Below are positions 9,314 through 18,647 of a stretch of DNA of 64,000 bases, in pieces. Source of the DNA: Xanthomonas campestris pv. badrii (GTDB taxonomy: Bacteria > Pseudomonadota > Gammaproteobacteria > Xanthomonadales > Xanthomonadaceae); the NCBI RefSeq assembly GCF_012848175.1, contig NZ_CP051651.1:4533501-4597500 (forward strand), written 5' to 3'. How positions within the stretch are numbered: the first letter of the stretch is position 1; each line of letters opens with the position of its first letter. The notes under the pieces were generated by a model. The model was not told the DNA's origin. It searched no databases and worked only from the letters and a program-made list of their open reading frames with translations. The position numbers and the translations under genes are program-made.

Positions 9314-9628
9314 GGGCAACGCCCTCTCGGGTTGCATGTAAGGCGTGCGCGGCTGCAGTTTGGACGGGCCAACGCTTGGATCACTTTTTGGTCTCTCCGC
9401 TCTTACCGCGCCTGCCTGATGACCGTGCCTTGGGCGATGTAAGCCACGCTATGCTAGAGATGCGTGGCGCAGTGAACCAAAGCAAAAACGTATCAGATGC
9501 CTTGCCAATGCCAGCCGCCGTTGGACTGCGCATCGGAGGTGTCGAGGATCAGTGCCTGAGTACATGCCAGGCACGCAAGGGTGGCAGGCTGTCAGTATCA
9601 ATCACGCTCAGTCACGGAGGCAGCGCCA
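9314..9628. other. Intergenic region, nothing recognised
   Basis: These 315 bases separate the host-attachment and thioredoxin genes. I see no convincing short gene or terminator. Promoter elements for the thioredoxin gene probably lie here but I cannot define them. Confidence 0.4.
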
Positions 9629-9958
9629 ATGGGGTTTGTTCGCCAGTACGCCACGCAGGCACCGGAGCGTAGCGCCGTCGATGCGCAGCCCGGCGTGCAG
9701 ATCCTGGAATTCGGCACCGATTGGTGCGGGCACTGCATTGCCGCGCAGCCGCTGCTGCAGAAACTGCTGGGCGGTTACGACGCAGTGGATTACCGCAAGA
9801 TCGAAGACGGTAAGGGGCGGCCGTTGGGGCGGTCGTTCCACGTCAAGTTGTGGCCAACCGTGATCCTGATGCGCGATGGAGAAGAAGTTGCACGCTCCGT
9901 GCGCCCGCAGACACGCGAAGATCTGCATCAGCTGCTATCGGCTCTGGATGCGCAGTGA
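9629..9958 (+). CDS. Small thioredoxin family protein (CGHC active site)
   Basis: This is a 109-residue cytoplasmic thioredoxin-fold protein. The active site reads FGTDWCGHCIAAQPLL, so the redox pair is Cys-Gly-His-Cys rather than the CGPC of classical thioredoxin. CGHC is the PDI-type motif and usually means a more oxidising potential. The cis-proline region is LWPTVILMRDGEEV, in the normal place, and the length is that of thioredoxin. No signal peptide is visible. The ATG at 9629 follows GGAGG at 9617-9621, a good ribosome site. A reductase/isomerase role is inferred from the fold; no partner gene adjoins it. Confidence 0.9.
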   Translation: MGFVRQYATQAPERSAVDAQPGVQILEFGTDWCGHCIAAQPLLQKLLGGYDAVDYRKIEDGKGRPLGRSFHVKLWPTVILMRDGEEVARSVRPQTREDLHQLLSALDAQ

Positions 9959-10493
9959 CATCGCGTTGCGTGTGGGCCTGCGTTGGACGGGTCCTATGTC
10001 CAAGTGATGAGTTTTGACGTGTCGTATGGCATGCAACGCGCGGTGCACGTCGCTACACGCTACTTAGCTCAGCTGACAAACCGACTGCATAGCCGCCAGG
10101 CGGATGCATCCGGTGTTTGGCAGCGATGCCCGCATACATTGCGCCTCTGGGCGCGTTGTCCTCACCTACCTGCACACTGCTCGCTACGTGCTGTCATCCG
10201 CTCAACGCGGACGTAAGAGCATGCGCTACGTGCGAAATCCCCGCAAATTGAGCACGTTGCGCGGTCGCGCCTGCAGCGATCGGCACGCTGGTGTAACATG
10301 GCGCGCTGATCAAGCCCTTGGGTGTACGCCCATCCCTTTGGTCATCTGTCCCGCAGCGCCGCTGAGTTGACGCGGCCGTCCGGGAATGCCTCCGGCTGTT
10401 GCAATGCATGTGCTGATGCCGTGCGTGTGATGGGCCGTGTCCTGTGCGTTGCCGGGACGAGCAGGTAGCGGTGGCCGTTTCTGGAGACTGCAC
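9959..10493. other. Intergenic region, no gene seen
   Basis: The 535 bases before the ProP-like transporter gene contain no reading frame with family similarity or a ribosome site. Regulatory sites for the transporter may lie here but none could be identified by eye. Confidence 0.4.
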
Positions 10494-11984
10494 ATGCACG
10501 ACACGCGCGCGATTGCCTCGCACTTTGGCTGGTTCAAACGCCGCCGCCAGCTGCAACTGGACGAGGTCACCGTGGTGGACCGCGGCATGCTGCGCCGCGC
10601 CGTTGGCGCGGCAGCGCTGGGCAATGCGATGGAATGGTTCGATTTCGGCGTTTACGGCTATCTGGCGGTGACGCTGGGCCAGGTGTTCTTTCCGGCCAGC
10701 AACCCCACCGCGCAGTTGATCGCCACCTTCGCCACCTTCACCGTGGCGTTCCTGGTGCGGCCGATCGGCGGCATGGTGTTCGGCCCGCTGGGCGACCGCT
10801 ACGGGCGTCAGAAGGTGTTGGCGGCCACGATGATCCTGATGGCATTGGGCACCTTCAGCATCGGGCTGATTCCGTCCTACGACAGGATCGGCCTGTGGGC
10901 ACCGGCCTTGCTGTTGCTGGCGCGCTTGTTGCAAGGCTTTTCCACCGGCGGCGAATACGGTGGCGCGGCCACCTTCATCGCCGAATACGCCACCGACCGC
11001 AATCGCGGCCTGATGGGTAGCTGGCTGGAGTTCGGCACGTTGGGCGGCTACATCGCCGGCGCCGCCACCGTGACGGCATTGCACATGAGCCTGACCCCGG
11101 CGCAGATGCTGGACTGGGGCTGGCGCGTGCCGTTCCTGATCGCCGGCCCGCTCGGCCTGCTGGGCCTGTACATGCGCATGAAGCTGGAAGAAACCCCGGC
11201 ATTTCGCGCCTATACCGAGCAGTCGGAGCAGCGCGAACGTGAGACCGCCGGCCAGGGCCTGATGACGCTGCTGCGCCTGCACTGGCCGCAGCTGCTCAAG
11301 TGCGTGGGCCTGGTGCTGGTGTTCAACGTCACCGACTACATGCTGCTGACCTACATGCCCAGCTACCTCAGCGTCACCATGGGCTATGCCGAGAGCAAGG
11401 GCTTGCTGCTGATCATCCTGGTGATGCTGGTGATGATGCCGCTCAACATCGTCGGCGGCCTGTTCAGCGACAGGCTGGGCCGCCGCCCGATGATCATCGG
11501 TGCCTGCGTTGCGCTGTTTGCGCTGGCGGTCCCGTGCCTGCTGCTGATCGGCAGCGGACACGATGGCTTGATCTTCGCAGGGCTGATGCTGCTTGGTCTG
11601 GCCTTGGTGTGCTTCACCAGTTCGATGCCGTCCACGCTGCCGGCGCTGTTCTACACCCCGGTGCGCTACAGCGCGCTGTCGATCGCCTTCAACGTGTCGG
11701 TGTCGTTGTTCGGCGGCACCACGCCGCTGGTCACCGCCTGGCTGGTGGAACGCACCGGCGACCCGCTGGTACCGGCGTATTACCTGATGGGTGCGGCGGC
11801 GATCGGCCTGGTGACAATGCTGTTCGTGCGCGAGACCGCCGGCCTGCCGCTGCGCGGCTCGCCGCCGGCCGTGGCCAGCGACGCCGAGGCGCGTGCGTTG
11901 TTGCAGGCCGACAGCCCGGTCACGGTGGATGCGCAACTGCCGCTGACCAACCCGCTATCGGTGGGCCAGCCGCGCACCGCGTGA
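10494..11984 (+). CDS. MFS transporter, metabolite:H+ symporter (ProP-like)
   Basis: This 496-residue major facilitator protein belongs to the metabolite:H+ symporter group that includes the osmoprotectant transporter ProP. The first helix carries the group signature GNAMEWFDFGVYGYLA. The loop 2-3 motif is GPLGDRYGRQKVL, and LLQGFSTGGEYGGAATFIAEY marks helix 4, also typical of ProP. The second half repeats the loop motif as GLFSDRLGRRPMI. Twelve hydrophobic segments fit. ProP imports proline and glycine betaine in osmotic stress, but this group also holds citrate, ketoglutarate and shikimate carriers, so the substrate is uncertain. The ATG at 10494 has CTGGAG upstream. I see no coiled coil of the E. 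coli ProP type at the C-terminus. Confidence 0.87.
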   Translation: MHDTRAIASHFGWFKRRRQLQLDEVTVVDRGMLRRAVGAAALGNAMEWFDFGVYGYLAVTLGQVFFPASNPTAQLIATFATFTVAFLVRPIGGMVFGPLGDRYGRQKVLAATMILMALGTFSIGLIPSYDRIGLWAPALLLLARLLQGFSTGGEYGGAATFIAEYATDRNRGLMGSWLEFGTLGGYIAGAATVTALHMSLTPAQMLDWGWRVPFLIAGPLGLLGLYMRMKLEETPAFRAYTEQSEQRERETAGQGLMTLLRLHWPQLLKCVGLVLVFNVTDYMLLTYMPSYLSVTMGYAESKGLLLIILVMLVMMPLNIVGGLFSDRLGRRPMIIGACVALFALAVPCLLLIGSGHDGLIFAGLMLLGLALVCFTSSMPSTLPALFYTPVRYSALSIAFNVSVSLFGGTTPLVTAWLVERTGDPLVPAYYLMGAAAIGLVTMLFVRETAGLPLRGSPPAVASDAEARALLQADSPVTVDAQLPLTNPLSVGQPRTA

Positions 11985-12134
11985 GAGCAGCCAACACACC
12001 AACCGCGCTCGCCGCCAGGCGGGCGCGGCCGGTGCGCGGCGCGGCATGTGCCACGCGTCCACTGCGGTTCCTGCGCACCGACCTGACGCCCGTTCGCTAC
12101 GTGGTGGTCGCCGCTCTCAGCCTGGTGCCGGCGC

Positions 12135-12593
12135 TCAGCGCAGCGCCGGATCGCGGGTATCGGGCATGTCCGGATACGGCATGCCCTGCCCGGTTTCGAC
12201 GTAGCGCTTGAGGCTGCTGCCAAGGAAGAACTTCCAGCCTTGGCGGCAGACCTCCAGGCACGGCGAGTCGCGGTAGCCGGACTGCACGAAGTCCACGCGC
12301 GTGCCTTCGCCGGTGGAGACCAGATCGAAGCGCATCACCGTGCCTTCCCACGCGCTGGTGTCGAGCATGTTGGAGCGCTCGCAGCGCCAGCACACCAGCC
12401 GGTGGTCGGCGCCGGCATCGATGCGCAGCTCCACGCGCCAGCCATGGCCGCTCCAGTCCAGGCAGACGCGGCCGTCGACCTGGCGCACCTCACGCGTCCA
12501 CCAGCGCGCCAGTTGCGCCGGCTCGGAGAGCGCGGCGGAGACCACCTCCGGTGCGGCGGCGATCACGACGCTCTGGCGGATCTCGTGCTTCAT
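12135..12593 (-). CDS. SRPBCC/AHSA1-like domain protein
   Basis: This is a 152-residue single-domain protein with the START-like helix-grip pattern. It opens MKHEIRQSVVIAAAPEVVSAAL, then has LARWWTREVR, the strands LDWSGHGWRVELRI and LVCWRCE, and the C-terminal helix WKFFLGSSLKRYVETG. These features fit activator-of-Hsp90-like (AHSA1) SRPBCC proteins, which bind hydrophobic ligands or have unknown roles. The ATG at 12593 starts the domain at its usual first strand. The EcsC gene diverges from it across 144 bases. The function is unproven. Confidence 0.8.
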   Translation of the reverse strand: MKHEIRQSVVIAAAPEVVSAALSEPAQLARWWTREVRQVDGRVCLDWSGHGWRVELRIDAGADHRLVCWRCERSNMLDTSAWEGTVMRFDLVSTGEGTRVDFVQSGYRDSPCLEVCRQGWKFFLGSSLKRYVETGQGMPYPDMPDTRDPALR

Positions 12594-12737
12594 GTCGAGG
12601 GCATTGGCTGCATAGATGCCGATGATGGCGCATTTTGCCCGCCAATTGCAGCCTTGCACGGTGTGCGCGCGCCGCTCGTGCAGCGCTCACATGGCGCTGG
12701 GTACCATCGGCACGGTCCTTCCGTGAGCAGAGCAGGC

Positions 12738-13556
12738 ATGACGACGCTTCCGATACCGGTGATGGACGCTGCCGCGCAGCGCGACCTGACCACCGCCCAT
12801 GCGTTACTGGAAAACCCCGGTGTGGCAGCCCAGCTGGCCAACGCGCTGGGCGCGCCGATCGAGAGCCTGATCAGCAAGCGGCTGCCCAAGCTGGTGACCC
12901 GCAGCATCGATGCCGCCACCCGCCGCGCCTTGCAGGTGGCGATGAAGTCGGCCCTGCTGAGCCTGCGCGGCAAGACCGACGCGCCACAGCCGCCATCCAC
13001 CACCCGCCATACGCTGGCAGTTGCGGTGGCCGGTGGCGCTGGCGGCTTCTTTGGCCTGCCCGGATTGATGGTGGAGCTGCCGCTGACCACCACGGTGATG
13101 CTGCGCTCGATCGCCGATATCGCCCGTGCCGAGGGCGAATCGCTGCAGGACCCGGACACCGCGCTGGCCTGCCTGGAAGTGCTGGCGCACGGCGGCCGCA
13201 GCGCGGTCGACGATGGCACCGAATCGGGCTACTTCGCGGTGCGCGCGGCCATGGCACAGCAGCTCAGTGCGGCCGCCCGTCATGTCGCCGCGCACGGCTT
13301 TGCCAGCAAGGGCGCACCGGCGCTGGTCTCGCTGGTGTCGCGCATCGCCGCCAAGTTCTCGGTCAACGTGGGCGAGAAGCTCGCCGTGCAGGCGGTGCCG
13401 CTGGTGGGCGCGGTGAGCGGTGCCACGCTCAACACGGTCTTCATTCGCCACTTCCAGGCGATGGCGCGCGGCCACTTCATCGTGCGCCGGCTGGAGCGCC
13501 AGTTCGGCGAAGATGCAGTGCGGCGCGCGTATGACGCATTGCCACCGCCGCGCTGA
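12738..13556 (+). CDS. EcsC family protein
   Basis: This 272-residue protein has the EcsC pattern: an Ala-rich N-terminal helical part, the glycine-rich segment AVAGGAGGFFGLPGLMVELPLTTTVMLRSIADIA, and a C-terminal half ending VPLVGAVSGATLNTVFIRHFQAMARGHFIVRRLE. EcsC of Bacillus lies in an ABC transporter operon and its biochemical role is unknown. The central hydrophobic stretches may associate with membrane, but no signal peptide is present. The ATG at 12738 follows GAGCAGGC. It stands alone, diverging from the SRPBCC gene. Confidence 0.85.
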   Translation: MTTLPIPVMDAAAQRDLTTAHALLENPGVAAQLANALGAPIESLISKRLPKLVTRSIDAATRRALQVAMKSALLSLRGKTDAPQPPSTTRHTLAVAVAGGAGGFFGLPGLMVELPLTTTVMLRSIADIARAEGESLQDPDTALACLEVLAHGGRSAVDDGTESGYFAVRAAMAQQLSAAARHVAAHGFASKGAPALVSLVSRIAAKFSVNVGEKLAVQAVPLVGAVSGATLNTVFIRHFQAMARGHFIVRRLERQFGEDAVRRAYDALPPPR

Positions 13557-13747
13557 TGCGGACCACGCCATGCGATGCTGACAATGCGTGCATCTCTACA
13601 GTGCAAGACGTGTTGCCGGTGCGGTCGACGTGGGAAACCTGCGGCGCAGGGCAACTGCATCCAGTCGTGCAGCATCATGCTGCTGAGCGGTTGTCGCTGA
13701 ACATCTACGCTACGCGCTAATTGTCTTCACCACGACAGATCCTGATC

Positions 13748-14425
13748 ATGACCAAGCCCTTTTCGCCGGCCTCTGCGCGTAACCGCGAGCCGATCCTGGA
13801 GGTGTTGCGTAGGCACTTGGCCGACCGGCAGCACGTGCTGGAAATCGGCGCAGGCACCGGACAGCACGCGGTACATTTCGCCGCGGCGATGCCGTGGTTG
13901 CAGTGGCAGGCCAGCGACCACGCCGATCATTTGCCGGGCATGCAGCAATGGCTGGATGAAGCCGCGCTGCCCAACACGCCGCAGCCGATCGTCCTGCAGG
14001 CGGTGCTGACACCGACGGATGGTTTGGCGCCACTGCCAGCCTTGCCCGTGCTGCGCGATGGCCAGCGTGGTTTCGATGCGATCTACAGCGCCAACACCTT
14101 GCACATCATGGGCTGGCTGCAGGTACAGGCCTTGTTTGCAGGCTTACCCGCAGTGATGGCGCCGCAGGCAGTGCTGGCGGTGTATGGGCCGTTCAATCGC
14201 AATGGTCAATTCACCAGCGACAGCAACCGCGCCTTCGATGCGATGCTGCGCGAACGCGACCCTGCATCGGGCATCCGTGATGCCGAAGCGGTGGATGCGC
14301 TGGCGGCATCGGTTGGCTTGCAGCTGATCGACGACGTGGCGTTGCCGGCGAACAATCATTGCCGGGTGTGGCGGCGGACGACGGTTGAGAATGGAATCGC
14401 CGGCTCGCCGAGCGCAGCCGATTGA
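13748..14425 (+). CDS. DUF938 family, methyltransferase-like protein
   Basis: This 225-residue protein has a class I SAM-dependent methyltransferase fold. The SAM-binding motif I is VLEIGAGTGQHAVHFA, the acidic motif II region is WQASDHADH, and a later segment FDAIYSANTLHIMGW corresponds to motif IV. The opening KPFSPASARNREPIL and the ending NNHCRVWRR are characteristic of DUF938, a family found in bacteria and animals whose substrate is not known to me. The ATG at 13748 fits the family start. Confidence 0.88.
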   Translation: MTKPFSPASARNREPILEVLRRHLADRQHVLEIGAGTGQHAVHFAAAMPWLQWQASDHADHLPGMQQWLDEAALPNTPQPIVLQAVLTPTDGLAPLPALPVLRDGQRGFDAIYSANTLHIMGWLQVQALFAGLPAVMAPQAVLAVYGPFNRNGQFTSDSNRAFDAMLRERDPASGIRDAEAVDALAASVGLQLIDDVALPANNHCRVWRRTTVENGIAGSPSAAD

Positions 14426-14580
14426 GAAGCGTTTATCGATGCTAAGCGCGGATGGTGTCATTGGCAGCGCTGTCTGATCTGGAACAGCGGGCGATGTACG
14501 CGCATGCGTGGCGTTGGTTGCCGCAGCGGGTTATCTCGCCCGGGGAAATGCCATCTGCAACGTCGGCTTGCGTAGAACGT

Positions 14581-16374
14581 TCAAGCGCCTGCCACCGCAA
14601 CCGGTGGCCAAGGTCGCCGCCGCTCCACCCACCACAGCGCTGCCGCCACACTGAGCCAGGCGAGCAGCCACGGCCAGCGCGCGCCGGGTTGGGAGACGGC
14701 AGTGGCGATGGGTGCAGAGGCGGTGGCCGCCGCCAGGGCGATGGTGGCGGCGCGCAGTTGCTGCGTGTACATGGCCGCGGCGTCTTTGGGCGCGCGGATG
14801 TAGAGCCAGCGTGGCGTGGCGCCGCTGTGCAGGCGCTGCCAGCCAGGGGTTGCGGGCCAGTAGCCGGCGCAGGGCGGCGCGTTGCCGTTGCGCTCGGGCA
14901 GCAGCGGCTGGCGGGTGTGGTTGGACTCGGTCACGAACGCGTCGGCGCCGAGGTCGCACAGGGTGAGGCGTTGCTGCGACCAGCCTTGCTGCACCGGGGT
15001 GGGGGCGCCGCCGCCGGGGCGGGCGACGGCGCCGGACAACTGCGCCCAGAGCGCGGCATGCAGATCGCTGCGGCCGGCCAGCACCAGCGCGAAGCTGTCT
15101 TCGATCAGGCCGATACCGATGCGCCCGCGGCCTCGGGCGCGCCACCAGCCCAGGGCGCTGCCGTCGTCGGCACGTGCGGCGATCAGGGCGTCGGCGGCCT
15201 GCGGTTGCAGGTCGCGACGTTGCAGCGGCGCCAGCGTCGGGGTATCGCCGGGGGTGGAGGCTGGATCGGTGGGCAGGGCCGGCGAAGCCAGCCGCTGCGG
15301 TGCGGGCACCGGGCTGCTGGTGCTGCCGCCGCTGACCGCAAGGCCGAGCTCGGCCAGGGCGGCGCGGGTGCCGGCGTCCAGTGGCCCGTCGGTGCGCACC
15401 AGCACGCCCAGGCCGCGCTGGATCGCTGCGTGCACGGTTTGACGCTGCGCGTTGCCCAGTGCGACCAGGCGGCGTGGGTCGACCACCAGCAGGTCGAGCC
15501 GGTCCAGGCTGGCCGCATCCAGGGTGGCGCCCTCGCCGAGCTGGATGCCGGGGCCGATCGCAATCTGGCTGCGCACCTCCAGCCCGGCATCGCTGGCCCA
15601 GCGGCGCAGGTATTTCAGTTCCGGCTGCGGTGCGCCGGCCAGCAGCAGCACGCGCGCCGGCGCTACGGCGGCGACCAGCACCGGCACCTCCACGCGGCTG
15701 CGTTCGACGCCATCGGCATCGCGCGCGCGCACGGCGAACAGCACCTGCCCGGGCGCGCGGGCCAAGCCACGCAGGCGCACGCGCCCGGCGCGATCGGGCA
15801 CGGCGCTGTCCACCCGCTGGGCGGCCGGGTCGAGCAGGTCCACGCGCGCCCCCGGCCAACCCTGGAGCTGCGCATCGACTGTGATTAGGTCGCCTGGCGC
15901 CACCGGCGGTGGTGTCGATACGGCGACCAACCCGTGCGGCGGCGGGTTGAGCGCCAGCCGCAGCGGGATGCGCAGGCCTTCGCGGTCGCGCGCGGGCAGG
16001 CCATCGCCATGCACGATGAGCGCGGTGGTGCCGGGTGCGCGCCGCAGCGCAGTGGCCAGATCCGGAACCCGCGCCACGCCAGGTAGCGCGGGCGCCTCGG
16101 GCAAGGCGACCCAGCGCGCAGCATCGCCGGTAGGGATGTGCGCGGCGGCGGTGCCGGCGGTGGCGACATGCAGTTCCCCACCGCTGGCGGCGCGCGGCGG
16201 GGGCAACAGCACCGGATAGAGCAATGCGGCGAGCAGCAGTTGGGCAGTGAGCAACAGCCAGAGCCGGGTGCGCGAACGCGGTTGCCGGGCGTGTGCACGC
16301 AGCAGGCGCACGCAGCCGATGCAGGCGACCAGCAGCAACGCCGCGCCGACCAGCCAGGGCAATGCGGGCGTCAT
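14581..16374 (-). CDS. Membrane protein at the 3' end of the MoxR cluster, GATase1-like middle
   Basis: This 597-residue protein has membrane helices at both ends: two near the N-terminus (PWLVGAALLLVACIGCVRLL and LWLLLTAQLLLAALLYPVLL) and one near the C-terminus (WPWLLAWLSVAAALWWV). Between them is a large extracytoplasmic-looking region. Its middle (ELKYLRRWASDAGLEV, LLVVDPRRLVALGNAQR, AIQRGLGVLVRTDG) resembles the class I glutamine-amidotransferase-like fold seen in membrane proteins of MoxR/BatA clusters. I see no catalytic Cys nucleophile, so it is probably non-enzymatic. The ATG at 16374 overlaps the upstream gene's stop by 4 bases (ATGA), so translation is coupled. It is the last gene of the minus-strand cluster. 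The name 'hypothetical membrane protein' is as far as sequence goes. Confidence 0.8.
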   Translation of the reverse strand: MTPALPWLVGAALLLVACIGCVRLLRAHARQPRSRTRLWLLLTAQLLLAALLYPVLLPPPRAASGGELHVATAGTAAAHIPTGDAARWVALPEAPALPGVARVPDLATALRRAPGTTALIVHGDGLPARDREGLRIPLRLALNPPPHGLVAVSTPPPVAPGDLITVDAQLQGWPGARVDLLDPAAQRVDSAVPDRAGRVRLRGLARAPGQVLFAVRARDADGVERSRVEVPVLVAAVAPARVLLLAGAPQPELKYLRRWASDAGLEVRSQIAIGPGIQLGEGATLDAASLDRLDLLVVDPRRLVALGNAQRQTVHAAIQRGLGVLVRTDGPLDAGTRAALAELGLAVSGGSTSSPVPAPQRLASPALPTDPASTPGDTPTLAPLQRRDLQPQAADALIAARADDGSALGWWRARGRGRIGIGLIEDSFALVLAGRSDLHAALWAQLSGAVARPGGGAPTPVQQGWSQQRLTLCDLGADAFVTESNHTRQPLLPERNGNAPPCAGYWPATPGWQRLHSGATPRWLYIRAPKDAAAMYTQQLRAATIALAAATASAPIATAVSQPGARWPWLLAWLSVAAALWWVERRRPWPPVAVAGA

Positions 16375-18647
16375 GGTTGCGGCTCCCGGCGCAGTGCATC
16401 CAGGTAGCGCTGGCCGCGGGCGTCGGGTGCGGCGCGGCGATGCGGTGCTGTGGGTGGGGCGAGCAGGGTGCGCCAGACCTGGGCGCGCAGCTGGGCGCGG
16501 CAGCTGGCGCAGCCGGGGTCTGCGCGCAGGGTTTCCACGGCGGCGGCCAGGCTCAGCGGGTCGTGCAACTGGTCCTGCCGGGTTTGCAGCCATTGCGCGT
16601 AGCGGGCCAGGGTGGCGTCGGGCACCGTGGCTGGCTCGCCCAGCGCCTCCCACAGCTGCAACGCGGACGGGTCCGGGTCCGGGCGGCTGTCCAGCCCGGC
16701 GGCGCGGTTGCCCAACCCATCGCGCTTGCCGCTCAGGCGTCGGCTGGGGTCGATCGGCGGCAGCTGCGTGCCTACCCGCGGCAGGTAGATGCGCTCGGCC
16801 TGCTGCACCTGCTTGATGAAGCCCAGCGCCTTGTTGGCATAGGGCAGAGCGCGCTCTGGGTGGCCCTGACGCAGCGCGCCTTCGGACTGCCACATCTGGT
16901 CCAGTGCGGCGCGCAGCAGGGCGCGGGTCTTGGGATCGAGCAGGGTGGCGGCTTCGGCATGGTCGTGGGTATGGCCGAAGTCGGCCAGCACGTCCTGCGC
17001 CTGGCCGAAGCCGCTGCGCTCGGGCCGGCCATGGCCGCCGCTGTGGTCGTGATCGTGATCGTCCAGCGCGGCGGTGCCTGGTTCGGCAGTGTTGGCCTGG
17101 TCGTGATCGTCGTGGTCATGCCCGGCGTGCGCGTGGCTGCCTGCAGGAGCGGCGGGCGTGCTTGGCGCATCGGCGGTGGGCATGTCGGCAGTCGGCAGGT
17201 CGTCGGCCGGGGCGTCGCTGGTGGGTGGCGCGTCGGCGGTCGGCGGACCTTGCGGCGCCCCTTCGCTCTCTTCGCCCAGGAACTGGCCGTAGCGCAGCCG
17301 CAGCAGGCGCTGGTCCACGCCGATGGCGTCGGAGCGCTTGAGGAACGCGGCGGCGTCCAGGCGCGGTTGTTCCTTCAGCAGCGCCTGCGCGTCGATGATG
17401 ATCTGGCGCTGGCTGCGGAAATAGGCCGGCAAGGTTTGCTTGACGCTGGCCTCCAGACCGGCGGCCATGGTCACCTCGGGCGGCGGCCAGCGCAGGATCA
17501 CGCTGGCGCTGCGGCCTTCCTGCGGGCCGGGCTGGCGGGTGTCGTGGACGATGAGCTGGGCAATCAGGTCGTCGCCGGCGGCCATGCCCAGGGCTTGCGG
17601 CTGCAGGGTGGTGGCGAAGCTGCGTTGCCGGGCCGGGCCGCTGCCGGTGAGCGTGCGGCGTTGGGTGGTGAAGGTGATGTTCTCGCCGCTGCCCTGGGCC
17701 AGGGTCAGCCGCAGTTCGGCGCTGGTGGCTACCGCGTAGTCGTCGCTGGCTTCGAAGCGCAACGCCCAGCTGCCATTGGCCGGCGACCACAGCACCAGGC
17801 TCTGCTCGGGCGCCAGCACGCGCACCTGCGGCGGGCGGTCGGGCAGCACGTCCAGCCGGTGCAACTGGCGGTCGGCCAGGCCGCCGTCGATGAGGACGCG
17901 GTACAGGCTGGCGCGCTCGGCGATCCAGTGGCCTTGCCACGTATCGCTGCCGCCTTGCCGGGCCAGTGCGACGGTGCGGCCGTCGGTGAGCCGCAGCGCC
18001 ACGCTGCGCGGCGCCGGGTTGACCTGCAGTTGCCAGTCCAGCCGCGTGCCGGCCGGCACCTTCGCGTCCAGGCCGGGCAAGCGCGTGGCAGGCAGGCCGG
18101 TGTAGGCGGGCGGGCTGCTGCGTAGCTGCGCGTGCCGCAGCGCGGGCGCGCCACTGCTGGCGCGCGCGGCGGCAATGCGGTCGGCTGGCGGCGTGCGTTG
18201 GGTGGCCGGGGGCGGCCACAGCAGCAGCGCCGCGCAGGCGAGCACGCCCAGCAGGCTCCACGGCCACAAGCGCCGCCACGGCCAGGCCGGGCGCAGGTCG
18301 CGTGGGCGGCTGCGCAGGCGCTGTTCCAGGCGTTGCCGTTGCAGGGCCTGCAGCGGACCGAGCTGGGTGAGCGGGGCGAACAGCAAATCGCTGCTGTCCT
18401 CCAGATCGGGATCGCGGTCCAGCCGGCGGATCAGCCAGGTCTGGTCCAGCCGCCGCGCCGCCAGCGCTGCCACGCCGAGCACTGCCAGCAGGCCCAGGAG
18501 CAGCAGCGGAATCACCGCTGCCGGCGCACCGGCCCGCCACGCCAGCGCCGCCGGCACCGCCGCCAGCGGCAGCCCGAACAGCAGCACGCCTGCGGCCTGG
18601 CGCCGCCGCGCCGCCTGCCACGCCTGCTGCAGCGCCGGCGTGCTCAT
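16371..18647 (-). CDS. Large membrane protein with His/Asp-rich stretch (DUF4175-like)
   Basis: This is a 758-residue protein. The first about 190 residues carry paired hydrophobic segments near 20-65 and 130-150, split by a charged segment with RRLDRDPDLEDSSDLLFAPL. A long extracytoplasmic region follows. From about base 17150 down to 16960 it has a run with about twelve histidines and many aspartates (HAHAGHDHDDHD, DDHDHDHSGGHG, GHTHDH), bordered by low-complexity Ala/Pro/Thr/Asp repeats (TADAPPTSDAPADD). This could bind metal ions; that is inference. The layout resembles DUF4175 proteins. The ATG at 18647 overlaps the BatA-like gene's stop by 4 bases, and its own stop overlaps the next gene. 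Its role within the MoxR cluster is unknown. Confidence 0.8.
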   Translation of the reverse strand: MSTPALQQAWQAARRRQAAGVLLFGLPLAAVPAALAWRAGAPAAVIPLLLLGLLAVLGVAALAARRLDQTWLIRRLDRDPDLEDSSDLLFAPLTQLGPLQALQRQRLEQRLRSRPRDLRPAWPWRRLWPWSLLGVLACAALLLWPPPATQRTPPADRIAAARASSGAPALRHAQLRSSPPAYTGLPATRLPGLDAKVPAGTRLDWQLQVNPAPRSVALRLTDGRTVALARQGGSDTWQGHWIAERASLYRVLIDGGLADRQLHRLDVLPDRPPQVRVLAPEQSLVLWSPANGSWALRFEASDDYAVATSAELRLTLAQGSGENITFTTQRRTLTGSGPARQRSFATTLQPQALGMAAGDDLIAQLIVHDTRQPGPQEGRSASVILRWPPPEVTMAAGLEASVKQTLPAYFRSQRQIIIDAQALLKEQPRLDAAAFLKRSDAIGVDQRLLRLRYGQFLGEESEGAPQGPPTADAPPTSDAPADDLPTADMPTADAPSTPAAPAGSHAHAGHDHDDHDQANTAEPGTAALDDHDHDHSGGHGRPERSGFGQAQDVLADFGHTHDHAEAATLLDPKTRALLRAALDQMWQSEGALRQGHPERALPYANKALGFIKQVQQAERIYLPRVGTQLPPIDPSRRLSGKRDGLGNRAAGLDSRPDPDPSALQLWEALGEPATVPDATLARYAQWLQTRQDQLHDPLSLAAAVETLRADPGCASCRAQLRAQVWRTLLAPPTAPHRRAAPDARGQRYLDALRREPQP

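Noticed and set aside
14581..16893. A longer start for the last gene of the MoxR cluster
   Set aside because: The frame is open to 16893, but the extension lies over the upstream gene and lacks membrane character; the ATG at 16374 begins a clear helix and overlaps the upstream stop.
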